Positions 52,186 to 60,935 of a DNA stretch of 64,000 nucleotides are shown here, one piece after another. The stretch spans positions 2,232,001 through 2,296,000 of the forward strand of contig NZ_JAFBCU010000001.1 in the NCBI RefSeq assembly GCF_016907875.1, in the 5' to 3' direction. The position numbers were made by a program, and so were the translations under genes. Numbering within the stretch: the first letter of the stretch is position 1; each line of letters opens with the position of its first letter. Source of the DNA: Arthrobacter roseus. GTDB lineage: Bacteria; Actinomycetota; Actinomycetes; Actinomycetales; Micrococcaceae. The notes beneath the pieces are model-generated. The model did no database searches. It had not been told where the DNA came from and saw only the letters and a list, made by a program, of their open reading frames with translations.

Positions 52186-52494
52186 TTACTGATTGGAGTC
52201 CTTGTCGTCGCCCCCAGGGCGCAGGCCTTCGAAGATGGCCTTGCAATCGGGGCAGACCGGAAACTTCTGTGGATCCCTCCCCGGGGTCCACACCTTTCCA
52301 CACAGCGCAATCACTGGGTCACCGGAGAACGCCGACTCCATGATCTTCTCTTTGCGCACATAATGCGCAAAGCGTTCGCTGTCTCCAGGTTCCACCTCCT
52401 GACGCAACTCTTCCCTCTCCAGGGTGGCTGTGGAAGTGCCGGGGTTGTCCGACCTGAAGGGGTCAGTTTCTGTGGGGTCCGCAGGCGTACTCAT
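52186..52494 (-). CDS. DUF3039 family protein
   Basis: A 102-residue acidic small protein. Conserved core: FAHYVRKEKIMESAFSGDPVIALCGKVWTPGRDPQKFPVCPDCKAIFEGL, with cysteines in ALCG and CPDC that could bind one zinc ion. The N-terminal third is disordered. It lies 90 bases upstream of the helicase on the same strand, an arrangement kept in many actinobacteria. Function unknown. Confidence 0.88.
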   Translation of the reverse strand: MSTPADPTETDPFRSDNPGTSTATLEREELRQEVEPGDSERFAHYVRKEKIMESAFSGDPVIALCGKVWTPGRDPQKFPVCPDCKAIFEGLRPGGDDKDSNQ

Positions 52495-52526
52495 AAGGAT
52501 ATTCTACCTACCCAATGTGCCTGGTC

Positions 52527-54098
52527 TCACCGGTTCTTCGAGACAGCGGACAACAGTTCCGGTGTCCGGTTGTCAAACCAGCGTCCACCCAACCGGATTC
52601 CTGCAATCAGGAACACAGAGCCCAAAATCACACCCACCGCCAACGTAAGCCAAGCAAAAATTCCCTGTCCGGTGGTGAACGCCAGAATGGCCAGAACCAG
52701 CTCCGGGGAGATAAGGACACCCAGGACCAGCCAGCCGCCCATCTGCACCACGAACATTTGCATTCCGGACCCCGGAGGAGTTTTAAACGGACTATCCCCG
52801 GGCACGGGAACGTTGTAGGTGAAGCGCGCCGATATGACGGAAGACAGACCGAGCCCCGACAACAGTGTTCCAAGGGTCAGCCCTGCCAGCGCAGGCAACT
52901 GAGCCCACCCATTGTTGACCCAGGCCGTGCCCACAACGAACAACACGCAGATCGGGAGAGCGACGAGGCCACAGGCTACGGCACGGCCGATCCGGTCTGC
53001 CACTCCGCTGACACCGGTGGATACATGTTGAGAAAAAGCTGTGTTGTCATAGGAAATGTCCGCCGAAATGGACCAGGCCAGAAGAAACGCGGTCACGGGG
53101 CCAAGAATGTTCAACAGGGCCAGGCTGCCGCTCTGGCTAGCCGAAAACCAGAGAATCACCGGAAGAAGGGGAATAACAATCAAAGATGCCCCATATCGCG
53201 GGTCCCGGAACCAGTACGTCAGGGATCGTGCCGCCACTGCCCCTGCCGGGGTACCGGGAAAGAAACCGAAAAAACCAAGCTTGCCCGCTGCCCGTCGGTT
53301 AACCGATTGGTGTACAGGAGTCACAAGTGCCTTGGCGAGCAGTATCTTCCATAGCCACAGCGCAAGAGCCAGCGTCATGACCGCGATGAGGAATTTGAGC
53401 GCTGCTTGACCGCCATGCCCCAGCGCCACGTCGCCAGGAACTGACCAGACCGCGCCCAGTGGCGTCCATGACATGGTTTCAGCCAGTGCCGGAAGGAGAT
53501 CCTGAACGTTACGGATGCCAGCCATAGACGCGGTAATGATGGGTCCGAGCAGAATCAGCGGGATGAAGGCAACAATCCCGCTCACGTCCTTGAATCTGCG
53601 CGAAGCGGACAGCGATGTGGTCGCGGTGGTGACCAGGCGCGAGAACACAACGCACGTCAACACCGCCACCACCGCACAAACCAGAGCCGTAGCCAACGAT
53701 GCCGGATTGCGCCACCAGACAGCGGAAGTTCCGAGCGAGGCAATGAGCGTTACAACACCGGGAATACCGACCAGTCCGGCTGCTGTCAGCCCTGCTATCA
53801 ACGTATTCATGGGTACCGCGAACGTGACAAAACGAGCCGGATCCAGAGTCATATCCACACCCGATGCGACCAGTGGGATGATCATCCATCCCAGAATGAC
53901 CAGTGATCCCGTCAAGACGAGAATGGTGTGCGCCAGTTCGGGATCTGCAAATCCCAGAGTGATCAGCCCAAAGAGAATCAGCCCAAGAATCCCCAACCCG
54001 TAAACTCCGCCAAGGATCAATCCGATCATCTGCCAGACATTGCGCTTCAGTGAATTTCTGAGGAGCGCAAGTTTCAGCCTTACGAGTTCCGCAACCAT
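52527..54098 (-). CDS. ABC transporter permease (exporter type)
   Basis: A 523-residue protein with about 12 TM segments, starting MVAELVRLKLALLRNSLKRNVWQMIGLILGG. Paired segments and the extended hydrophobic C-terminal half suggest an ABC-2-type exporter permease, similar to proteins annotated as transporter permeases in Micrococcaceae. It overlaps the upstream ATPase gene by 19 bases and is therefore its membrane partner. Substrate unknown. Both genes may be expressed from a region carrying the palindrome at 54907-54928. Confidence 0.82.
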   Translation of the reverse strand: MVAELVRLKLALLRNSLKRNVWQMIGLILGGVYGLGILGLILFGLITLGFADPELAHTILVLTGSLVILGWMIIPLVASGVDMTLDPARFVTFAVPMNTLIAGLTAAGLVGIPGVVTLIASLGTSAVWWRNPASLATALVCAVVAVLTCVVFSRLVTTATTSLSASRRFKDVSGIVAFIPLILLGPIITASMAGIRNVQDLLPALAETMSWTPLGAVWSVPGDVALGHGGQAALKFLIAVMTLALALWLWKILLAKALVTPVHQSVNRRAAGKLGFFGFFPGTPAGAVAARSLTYWFRDPRYGASLIVIPLLPVILWFSASQSGSLALLNILGPVTAFLLAWSISADISYDNTAFSQHVSTGVSGVADRIGRAVACGLVALPICVLFVVGTAWVNNGWAQLPALAGLTLGTLLSGLGLSSVISARFTYNVPVPGDSPFKTPPGSGMQMFVVQMGGWLVLGVLISPELVLAILAFTTGQGIFAWLTLAVGVILGSVFLIAGIRLGGRWFDNRTPELLSAVSKNR

Positions 54099-54874
54099 TC
54101 GAGCCCTTCCGAAGCGCTGCGCCCACCAACAAGCTCGACGAAGCGGTCTTCCAGACTCGAAGTGCCGCGCACCTCGCCCACGGTCCCGGCAGCGAGCACG
54201 GCGCCGCTCGAGATAACCGCCACATGATCACACATACGCTGGACCAGGTCCATCACGTGGCTGGAAACGATGACCGTTCCGCCCGAGCGGACGTAGCCGT
54301 TCAGAATGTCACGGATATTTGCCGCCGAGATCGGGTCCACGGATTCAAACGGTTCATCAAGCACCAGCAGCCTGGGGGCATGAATCAACGCTGCGGCAAG
54401 AGCAATTTTCTTTGTCATCCCCGCTGAATAATCCACAACAAGGGTGCCGGCGTCTTCCAAGAGATCAAGGGCGCGCAAAAGGTCGGCTACTCGCTCCTTG
54501 ACAGTTTCCCTGTCCATACCACGGAGCAGACCGGAGTACGTCACAAGTTGCTCCCCGCTCAGGCGGTCGAACAGACGCACCCCGTCGGGCAAGATCCCCA
54601 TCAGCTTCTTGGCTTTCAGCGGATGTACCCAGACATCCACTCCGTGAACGCAAGCCTGGCCTGAATCTGGGCGCAGTAGGCCGGTAGCCATGGACAGCGT
54701 GGTGGTTTTACCTGCCCCGTTGGGACCAACGAGCCCATAGAAGGACCCCGACGGCACATCAAGGCTGATGTTGTTCACGGCCTGCTTATCCCCAAACCGT
54801 TTGACCAGTCCACGCAACGACAGCGCAGGCGTGCCATGTGGCGCGGGTGGATGTATATACGTAAAATCGCTCAT
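54080..54874 (-). CDS. ABC transporter ATP-binding protein
   Basis: A 264-residue ATPase of the ABC-2 exporter type. Walker A GPNGAGKTTTLSMATG, Q-loop region MGILPDGVRLFDRLSG, signature YSAGMTKKIALAAAL (S-A-G-M, a variant of LSGGQ), Walker B RLLVLDEPFESVDP and the H-loop VIVSSHVMDLVQ. The C-terminal part resembles the Ytr/CcmA-like family. It sits upstream of and overlaps the permease gene. The variant signature is common for this subgroup. Confidence 0.92.
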   Translation of the reverse strand: MSDFTYIHPPAPHGTPALSLRGLVKRFGDKQAVNNISLDVPSGSFYGLVGPNGAGKTTTLSMATGLLRPDSGQACVHGVDVWVHPLKAKKLMGILPDGVRLFDRLSGEQLVTYSGLLRGMDRETVKERVADLLRALDLLEDAGTLVVDYSAGMTKKIALAAALIHAPRLLVLDEPFESVDPISAANIRDILNGYVRSGGTVIVSSHVMDLVQRMCDHVAVISSGAVLAAGTVGEVRGTSSLEDRFVELVGGRSASEGLEWLRNS

Positions 54875-54906
54875 GATCCAACGTTAACAAGACACCTCGC
54901 TCCACG

Positions 54907-54928
54907 CTGTCATCCGAGCGGATGACAG
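54907..54928. promoter_or_regulatory. Perfect 22-bp palindrome upstream of ABC operon
   Basis: CTGTCATCCG and CGGATGACAG are perfect 10-base arms around two bases (AG), 33 bases upstream of the ATPase start codon. A further GGATGAC lies at 54943-54949. It could be an operator for a regulator outside the window or, if transcribed, a leader hairpin. The whole 96-base gap to the next gene contains no ORF. Confidence 0.5.
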
Positions 54929-54970
54929 TTCGGTCACCCGCAGGATGACGGCTACGTCACTGCAAGCGCG

Positions 54971-55912
54971 TCAGAACAATACGCGAGTCAATCGGCCACG
55001 TGCCGCCGTAACACGTTCCTCGGCAGCACCAACGATATCGAAGAGCTCCACAAGCCTGGCGCGCGCAGTCTCCCGTTCCTCACCCGTGCTGCGAGCAATG
55101 AATGTCAGAAGTCGATTAAACGCGTCCTCCACATGTCCGCCAGAGATGTCGAGGTCGGCTACATCGAGTTGAGCCTGGAGGCCCTGTGGATCGTCAGCCG
55201 CCGCGGTCCTGATGTCCTCTGCGCCCCTGCCCTGCAGCCGGAGCAGTAACTCAACCTGGGTAAGGCCTGTTCTAGCTTCAGCATCAGCGGGGTTCTCTGC
55301 CAAGGCCTTGCGGTAGGCTTCGGCTGCTGCAGAGTAGTCTCCCGCCTCGATCGCGTCGAAAGCTGCCTGGTGGAGGGGTGGAAGCGGTTCTGGGGAGTCC
55401 TCTACCGCGTCCGTTCCGGTGCCTTCGCCTGCGGTTCCCGTCACGCCGTTCTCGCCGGCAACTTTAAGCAGCTCGTCAAGGAACTGACGGATCTGCTGCT
55501 CTGGAACAGCGCCCTGGAACAGCGGAACGGGCTGGCCCTTGAGTACTGCGACAACTGTGGGAACCCCTTGAGCCTGAAACGCCTGCGCGATCTGCGGATT
55601 CGCCTCCACATCCACGCGGGCCAGCACAAGTCTTCCTTGATAGGACTGCACAACCTTATTCAAGACGGGTGCCAATTGGACCGAGTCAGGGCTGAAATCC
55701 GCATGAAGTTCAACGACCACCGGGACCTCGGCGGAGAGCTGAACAAGTTGAGGGAATCCCTGCTCATCGACATCCATGACGAATCCGGCGTCCTGATTCG
55801 GATCGGAAGCCGAGGCAGACTGCGCCGGCTTCTTCAGCGACGCTAGGTCAACAGCACCGCGCAGATGCATCGTGGATGGTTCGGGGATGGGCTGTGATTG
55901 CTGTGGAGTCAT
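54971..55912 (-). CDS. CnoX/YbbN-like thioredoxin-fold TPR co-chaperone
   Basis: A 313-residue cytosolic protein. A thioredoxin domain (about 55-155) is recognisable from VPVVVELHADFSPDSVQLAPVLNKV, RLVLARVDVEANPQIAQAFQAQGVPTVVAVL, but the CxxC redox pair is replaced by S-P-D-S, so it is not an oxidoreductase. A C-terminal TPR-like region follows (AFDAIEAGDYSAAAEAYRKALAENPADAEARTGL), as in E. coli CnoX and mycobacterial Rv1324. CnoX-type proteins hold substrates for chaperones and guard them from oxidation. Position upstream of the ATP synthase/nucS region matches the mycobacterial order. Confidence 0.85.
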   Translation of the reverse strand: MTPQQSQPIPEPSTMHLRGAVDLASLKKPAQSASASDPNQDAGFVMDVDEQGFPQLVQLSAEVPVVVELHADFSPDSVQLAPVLNKVVQSYQGRLVLARVDVEANPQIAQAFQAQGVPTVVAVLKGQPVPLFQGAVPEQQIRQFLDELLKVAGENGVTGTAGEGTGTDAVEDSPEPLPPLHQAAFDAIEAGDYSAAAEAYRKALAENPADAEARTGLTQVELLLRLQGRGAEDIRTAAADDPQGLQAQLDVADLDISGGHVEDAFNRLLTFIARSTGEERETARARLVELFDIVGAAEERVTAARGRLTRVLF

Positions 55913-55942
55913 TACTTCACCTTATGACGTACTGGGTATGTG

Positions 55943-57637
55943 CTATTTGAGCTTGGCCGACAATAACGCCTGCGCCGCGCCAATGACCTGAATCGCCGAG
56001 CCACTGTCCTTGGGCGGTATATACATCATGACCGCTTGACCGTACTGGACATCAATCCTCTTTTCCGTTTCTTTCTTTCCCAGCAGCTGTTCGACGACGC
56101 CCTTGGGCTTCAACGTATCTCCAGGACCTTTCGGAGAGCTTGCGTAGGTGTTGTTCAGATATCCAAAAACGATGGCGCCGCCGTCGCCCGTGCGCAGCGC
56201 GTGAGTCCGTTCCGGCACAACCGTGTGGGTGAACTTGATGTCAGCAAATTTACTCTCAGCACTCTTGACCGTCGCAGTCTGTGATTCGATGACGTCGTCG
56301 ACGAAGGTATTCTCGGCGATTCCGTCGTCCGTCTTCAGCTTGGACGCCGTGAGCGTATCGGCAAGGGTCTCCAGTGCCGCCACCGGCGATGCCTTGAGAC
56401 CTTCACCGGATTCCTTGGCTTGAGGTGCCACACCTGTTCCGCCAGCCGGCACCTTTGGGAAGGTGGTTCCGGGGAGCATTTGCATGGCCGAGACGAGCTG
56501 GTAATTGCTGCGAGCTTCAGCCTGGGTCAGCACCAGCGCCTGTGGCACCTCATTGGCCTCGCCTTGAGTCACAGCGACTACGGTCCGGGGCCAATCTTGT
56601 TCGGTGGTGATCATCTGCGTCAACAACGGTTCCGCCGCAACAGCGACCGGTGGCTCCTCATCGGGAGCCTTTGCTCTGACCTGGTAGTTTGCGCTCCGGA
56701 GCTGTTGCGCAGCGCCATCTACACGGGCCTCGAGCATTTCGGGATCGCGGGCGGCATCGGCCTGCTCTACTGCTGTTGCCACAGATTCGAGGATCCGCAC
56801 CAACTGGCTTTCCAGTAGCGCCGGGGTGGTCTCGATCTTCGCCGGCGCACCCTCCTCGGAACCTGCAGTGGAAGCGGTCGCTGCCGGGGTACCGGTCGCA
56901 ACAAGACCCAGCAGGACTGCCGCGGTAAGCGATGTGCGCAGGGCCGGCACGACCATGGCATTCTGCCCGCCACTTCGATACGCAGTGGCACCGGAGCGGC
57001 CAGCGCGCCGAGCTGACCGGGGAGCCGAGGCGGTCGCGCGTCGGCCTCCGCCTCGTTTGGATGTGAACGCAAGCGCAATGCCCAGAACCGACAAAAGCGC
57101 CCCGACAACTATAAGAGGAACAGCGAATGGGGTGGTTTCGTCGTTTGGCCAGGAAATCGACACGCTCGTTGGCGCAGGGGCCTTGCCGTCTGCGGCAATC
57201 AGCAATGACCACTCACCCGGTGCCGGATCCACCCACGATAAGACTGTCTCTCCCGATGCAGTGTCCTCGCTCACCCAGAGGTCCGAACCACGCGGGTCGG
57301 GCACTGATTTCTCGCCCTCGGAATAGGAGGATTCTATCTTGTCCTCGGTGACACCAGTCAGCCGCACGTGAGCCGCTTTGCCAACCCACGCCTCGACGTC
57401 GTCGGCGCGGCCAATGGCCACCACAAAGTCACCCTCGCCTTGGACGGTCACGTCGATCTTTTCCAGGTCATCGGGACGGATATCCGCGTCAACGACCACC
57501 ACCGGTGCTTTCTGTACATCCGTTGCCGTGGAGGCTGCCATCGTCTGAGCTGGAGCCCAGAACGTCGTCTGGGCAACACCCCAGGCCGCGAGAAGTAACC
57601 CAGCAAGTACCAGTGGTACCGCAATTTTCAAACGCAC
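55943..57637 (-). CDS. Unknown secreted/membrane protein
   Basis: A 564-residue protein I do not recognise. Residues 1-24 are a signal or TM segment; 25-170 form an exported beta-rich region (FVVAIGRADDVEAWVGKAAHVRLTG..., ending EWSLLIAAD); 171-191 is a TM segment; 194-225 is a strongly basic cytoplasmic loop (nine Arg in about 30 residues); 235-255 is another hydrophobic segment with an Ala-rich end; and 256-564 lies outside. The outer part has repeated patterns of secreted scaffolds but no catalytic motif. It resembles conserved hypothetical proteins of the family reported in Arthrobacter. It lies 30 bases upstream of the CnoX-like gene on the same strand. Surface sensing or wall-related roles are only guesses. 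Confidence 0.75.
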   Translation of the reverse strand: MRLKIAVPLVLAGLLLAAWGVAQTTFWAPAQTMAASTATDVQKAPVVVVDADIRPDDLEKIDVTVQGEGDFVVAIGRADDVEAWVGKAAHVRLTGVTEDKIESSYSEGEKSVPDPRGSDLWVSEDTASGETVLSWVDPAPGEWSLLIAADGKAPAPTSVSISWPNDETTPFAVPLIVVGALLSVLGIALAFTSKRGGGRRATASAPRSARRAGRSGATAYRSGGQNAMVVPALRTSLTAAVLLGLVATGTPAATASTAGSEEGAPAKIETTPALLESQLVRILESVATAVEQADAARDPEMLEARVDGAAQQLRSANYQVRAKAPDEEPPVAVAAEPLLTQMITTEQDWPRTVVAVTQGEANEVPQALVLTQAEARSNYQLVSAMQMLPGTTFPKVPAGGTGVAPQAKESGEGLKASPVAALETLADTLTASKLKTDDGIAENTFVDDVIESQTATVKSAESKFADIKFTHTVVPERTHALRTGDGGAIVFGYLNNTYASSPKGPGDTLKPKGVVEQLLGKKETEKRIDVQYGQAVMMYIPPKDSGSAIQVIGAAQALLSAKLK

Positions 57638-57905
57638 AAAACTACCTAACTTCAGTCACGTCTACGCGTATCGGTGAACCCGGGCGCTCAGCCAAGGCAC
57701 GAACGGACCCGATGCTTGATAACCCTATGGTAACGAAGACCACGCCCAACGTGTTCCCCCGCCGCCACTTTGCAATCCACTCAGCTGGCGTGCAGGTCCG
57801 CGGATAGTGCACTTCGGCGATCCGCCCACACCAAGAAGCACGCTGCTGATAATGTGACGGACATTGGAGCCAATTCGACGACACCGAAAGGCGGAACAGG
57901 CGGGC
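57638..57905. other. Divergent intergenic region
   Basis: A 268-base gap between two divergent membrane-protein genes. No ORF with coding character, tRNA, hairpin terminator or clear operator was noticed; promoters for both directions must lie here but no convincing hexamer pair was found. Confidence 0.5.
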
Positions 57906-59003
57906 GTGACCATCAACAACAACGGGATGGATCCAGGTAGGATCCCATCCTCACCGGAGATGAAAAACCCGGTCCGTCACCCAATCCACTTCGGTTTCAT
58001 GGCCAGCGTAGGCGTAGGACTGGCACTGCTGCTGTTTTTCATCTTGACGAACGTGGGACAACTGCTGGTCTGGATCAGCGCTGCGCTGTTCATCGCCCTC
58101 GGGCTGGACCCGGTAGTTCGGTGGCTCGAAAAAAAGGGCGTTCCGCGACCCGGTGGTATCGCCGCATCGCTGCTCATACTGGTCGGTATCATCACGGCAT
58201 TTTTTGCGACGTTGATTCCTACGATCGTCAACCAGACCACCCAACTGATAGAAAACGGTCCCGGGTATGTCCAGGACTTCTTGAACTCGGAGTTCTTCCG
58301 GAGCGTTGATGAACAGTTTCAGGTCCGGGACCGAGTCGCAGAAGAAGCCAACAAAGTATTCGCTGACTCCGGGGTGATCGGCGGAATATTCGGTGGAGTT
58401 CTGGGCGTGGGGAGCGTCATCGTCAACAGCCTGTTCGGCACACTGATCGTTCTGGTGTTGACGCTATATTTTCTAGCATCGCTTCCTGCCATGAAAAAAT
58501 GGGCGTACAAGTTGGCGCCGCGAAGCAAACGGCGGCGGGTCGAGATACTATCCGAAACCATCACAAGCAGCGTGGGCAACTACGTCATCGGCCAGGCATG
58601 CGTTGCCCTCCTCAACGCCACGGCAGCCTTCATCTTCATGAGCATTGCCCATGTGCCATTTTCGATACTGCTGACATTCGTCGTCGCGTTGCTGGCCTTC
58701 ATCCCACTCATTGGGGCCGTCATCGCGGCGATAGTCGTGACTCTCGTGGCCCTGACCGCCGGATGGCAAACCACCTTGTTGTTCGTCATCCCCTATCTGG
58801 CATACCTGCAATTTGAGGCATATTTCGTATCCCCACGGATCATGCACAAAGCGGTATCCGTGCCGGGAGCCGTTGCGGTCATTGCAGTTATTGCAGGGGG
58901 CAGTCTGCTGGGTGTGCTCGGTGCCCTGATAGCTATTCCAGCAGCCGCGGCAGTGATGCTGCTACTGGAAGAAATCTTCATCGCCAGGCAAAACAGGCTC
59001 TAG
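57906..59003 (+). CDS. AI-2E family transporter
   Basis: Membrane protein of 365 residues from a GTG at 57906; a TTG at 57864 is a poorer start. Eight or so TM segments: an N-terminal block (VGVGLALLLFFILTNVGQLLVWISAALFIALGLDPVVRWLEKKG), a soluble loop 120-175, and C-terminal helices with LAFIPLIGAVIAAIVVTLVAL and PRIMHKAVSVPGAVAVIAVIAGGSLLGVLGALIAIPAAAA. These are AI-2E/PerM family features, seen also in YtvI/YdiK-type proteins; the family includes Na+/H+ antiporters and possible AI-2 exporters. Its ATG-less 5' end is uncertain by a few residues. The 3' end overlaps the convergent hydrolase gene by four bases. Confidence 0.88.
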   Translation: MTINNNGMDPGRIPSSPEMKNPVRHPIHFGFMASVGVGLALLLFFILTNVGQLLVWISAALFIALGLDPVVRWLEKKGVPRPGGIAASLLILVGIITAFFATLIPTIVNQTTQLIENGPGYVQDFLNSEFFRSVDEQFQVRDRVAEEANKVFADSGVIGGIFGGVLGVGSVIVNSLFGTLIVLVLTLYFLASLPAMKKWAYKLAPRSKRRRVEILSETITSSVGNYVIGQACVALLNATAAFIFMSIAHVPFSILLTFVVALLAFIPLIGAVIAAIVVTLVALTAGWQTTLLFVIPYLAYLQFEAYFVSPRIMHKAVSVPGAVAVIAVIAGGSLLGVLGALIAIPAAAAVMLLLEEIFIARQNRL

Positions 59004-59809
59004 ACCTTCGGGGCAGGTGCCTCCGCCAATTGACCATTCCAAGACTCCGGAAGCGGAGTGGAGGCACCACCGTTGTCCAGCACGGCGTCCGTGATCTCAT
59101 TCAGCGCACGCCGAGCATATTTTTCGCCCACCCACAGGTGCTTTGCCGAATCGACTCCTATAACGCGAGCCTGCGGTACTGCGGAGAAGCGTTGGACTGC
59201 CTCCTCCGGCTGCAGATAGTCATCGAATTCCGGGACAAGGACCGTCAGCGGCTTACCGGAGGCAGCCCACGCTACCAGATCCTTCTCCCCCGCCCGATGC
59301 AACGGCGGCGATAGCAGAACCGCACCCTGAGCAGCGGACGCCGCCGGTTCAACCGCACCATATTTCAGACAGAGTTCAGTTCCGAAGGACCATCCGACAA
59401 GCCAGATGTTGTCCAGTCCGCGCTCAACGCACCACGCGAGAGCAGCCTCGAGATCATGCTGCTCAGTGACACCGTCCCCGAACTTTCCCTCGCTGCAGCC
59501 ACGGGGTGAGCACGTACCGCGGGTGTTGAATCGCAGCACTGCGATGTTCGCCAGAGCCGGCAACCGATACGAAGCCTTGCGGAAGACATGTGAGTCCATG
59601 AATCCACCGTGGGTCGGCAACGGGTGGAGCGTGAGAAGTACGGCATCCGGGGAACCGGTCAACGGTTCAGCGTACTCACCCACAAGCGTCAGCCCATCCG
59701 CGGTGCGCAATTCCACGTTCTCGCGGTTGGCCGGTAGCACGGAGGAGGCGCGGATGGGCTGGGAGCCGTCTGTTGCGGAAAACTCCAGGTCGTGGGGTGA
59801 AGTCGTCAT
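59000..59809 (-). CDS. Alpha/beta hydrolase
   Basis: A 269-residue hydrolase-fold protein from the ATG at 59809 ([15 protein letters not shown]). The core reads [52 protein letters not shown], the nucleophile elbow [15 protein letters not shown] (Ser in G-W-S-F-G), [17 protein letters not shown] with the acid, and [13 protein letters not shown] with the catalytic histidine. Similar to small dienelactone-hydrolase-like/serine aminopeptidase proteins. No substrate can be named. A 130-residue in-frame extension upstream reads antisense over the next gene and is rejected. Confidence 0.85.
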   Translation of the reverse strand: MTTSPHDLEFSATDGSQPIRASSVLPANRENVELRTADGLTLVGEYAEPLTGSPDAVLLTLHPLPTHGGFMDSHVFRKASYRLPALANIAVLRFNTRGTCSPRGCSEGKFGDGVTEQHDLEAALAWCVERGLDNIWLVGWSFGTELCLKYGAVEPAASAAQGAVLLSPPLHRAGEKDLVAWAASGKPLTVLVPEFDDYLQPEEAVQRFSAVPQARVIGVDSAKHLWVGEKYARRALNEITDAVLDNGGASTPLPESWNGQLAEAPAPKV

Positions 59810-59825
59810 AGAAAACAGTCTAAGG

Positions 59826-60140
59826 TCAGCGGAAACTGCGCGTGGACCAACACCTGTCATGCCAGTGCCTGCGATCTTCCAAGGCGGTCTGCGCACCCAG
59901 CAAGGAATCTTCTTGCCACACCACCACGTGCGCCGTACCGGGACGGATAATCGTATGACATCCGGGACAGCGGTACTCTTTCGCAGCGTTTCCGGGAGTG
60001 ATTCGACGCACAGCCCAGACGCCGTCGCGCGCGGACTCGCGCTGTGGAAGCCCAGCCCGAGTCCATTCCAGACTAGGTTCCCCGTGCTCCCGAGGCAGAG
60101 GTGTCCCACGTCTGCGTCTGGGTCTATTCGAACGCGGCAT
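59826..60140 (-). CDS. Small zinc-ribbon-like conserved protein
   Basis: A 104-residue, Arg-rich protein. A CPGCH-type pair ([14 protein letters not shown]) and HDRCW near the C-terminus offer two Cys-His clusters that could bind zinc. It starts [20 protein letters not shown], disordered and basic. Orthologues sit next to nucS in many actinobacteria under the label ATP/GTP-binding protein, although no nucleotide-binding motif is visible here. It is divergent from nucS with a 45-base gap. Function unknown. Confidence 0.72.
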   Translation of the reverse strand: MPRSNRPRRRRGTPLPREHGEPSLEWTRAGLPQRESARDGVWAVRRITPGNAAKEYRCPGCHTIIRPGTAHVVVWQEDSLLGAQTALEDRRHWHDRCWSTRSFR

Positions 60141-60185
60141 GGTCCCAATTCTGCCCTACTCCGCCATCGCGGTAGAGTAGCAGCC

Positions 60186-60881
60186 GTGCGAATCGTCATT
60201 GCCCGCTGTTCCGTCGACTACATCGGACGGTTGAAGGCTCATCTGCCTCTTGCCACCAGGCTTCTCATCGTCAAGGCTGACGGCTCGGTCCTGGTGCACT
60301 CGGACGGCGGATCGTATAAGCCGCTCAATTGGATGAGTCCTCCGGCCCGCCTATCCGCAGCTCCACCGGATGATACTGATGCAAAAGCGGGCATTATCGA
60401 TGTCTGGACAGTGCAGAGCGCAAAGAGCGACGATCGTCTGGTGATCCGCATTCATGAACATATCCACGAGACATCCCATGACCTTGGTGTTGACCCCGGC
60501 CTCGTGAAAGATGGCGTGGAAGCAGACCTCCAGCGGTTGCTAGCCGAACAGATCCACACTCTGGGCGACGGTTACACTCTGGTCCGGAGGGAGTACATGA
60601 CTGCTATCGGCCCCGTGGACATACTGGCCCGGGACGCGGACGGTTCCACCGTCGCCATCGAACTCAAACGCCGCGGCGATATTGACGGTGTTGAACAGCT
60701 CACGCGTTATCTTGAACTGCTTAACCGCAACCCACTCCTGGCACCGGTCAGGGGCGTCTTCGCCGCGCAACAGATCAAGCCCCAGGCCCGTGTGCTCGCC
60801 GCAGACCGCGGCATCGACTGCCTGACCCTTGACTATGACGCCATGCGCGGCGTGGACAATTCAGAATCCCGACTTTTCTGA
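60186..60881 (+). CDS. nucS: Endonuclease NucS/EndoMS (mismatch repair)
   Basis: A 231-residue mismatch-specific endonuclease that replaces MutS/MutL in actinobacteria. From the GTG at 60186: [42 protein letters not shown] (DNA-binding N-terminal domain), then the RecB-like catalytic domain with GPVDILARD and AIELKRRG (Asp, Glu and Lys of the PD-(D/E)xK centre) and [12 protein letters not shown] (motif III Gln). The C-terminal NSESRLF end resembles the clamp-binding tail known for NucS. An upstream in-frame extension of some 780 bases is antisense sequence and is rejected. Confidence 0.95.
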   Translation: MRIVIARCSVDYIGRLKAHLPLATRLLIVKADGSVLVHSDGGSYKPLNWMSPPARLSAAPPDDTDAKAGIIDVWTVQSAKSDDRLVIRIHEHIHETSHDLGVDPGLVKDGVEADLQRLLAEQIHTLGDGYTLVRREYMTAIGPVDILARDADGSTVAIELKRRGDIDGVEQLTRYLELLNRNPLLAPVRGVFAAQQIKPQARVLAADRGIDCLTLDYDAMRGVDNSESRLF

Positions 60882-60935
60882 CCCCGCTGCCACCCAGATG
60901 ATGCGACCTCTAGCATCCCCGCCTAGACTCGGTCC

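Noticed and set aside
51193-52818. Long plus-strand open frame (541 codons) opposite the helicase and DUF3039 genes
   Set aside because: It is antisense to two well-supported genes, has no family-like motifs and a low-complexity, Arg/Pro-rich product; such long antisense frames are common in GC-rich DNA.
59406-60185. In-frame upstream extension of nucS
   Set aside because: The extension has no NucS similarity and runs antisense through the hydrolase and small zinc-ribbon gene; NucS begins naturally at the GTG at 60186.
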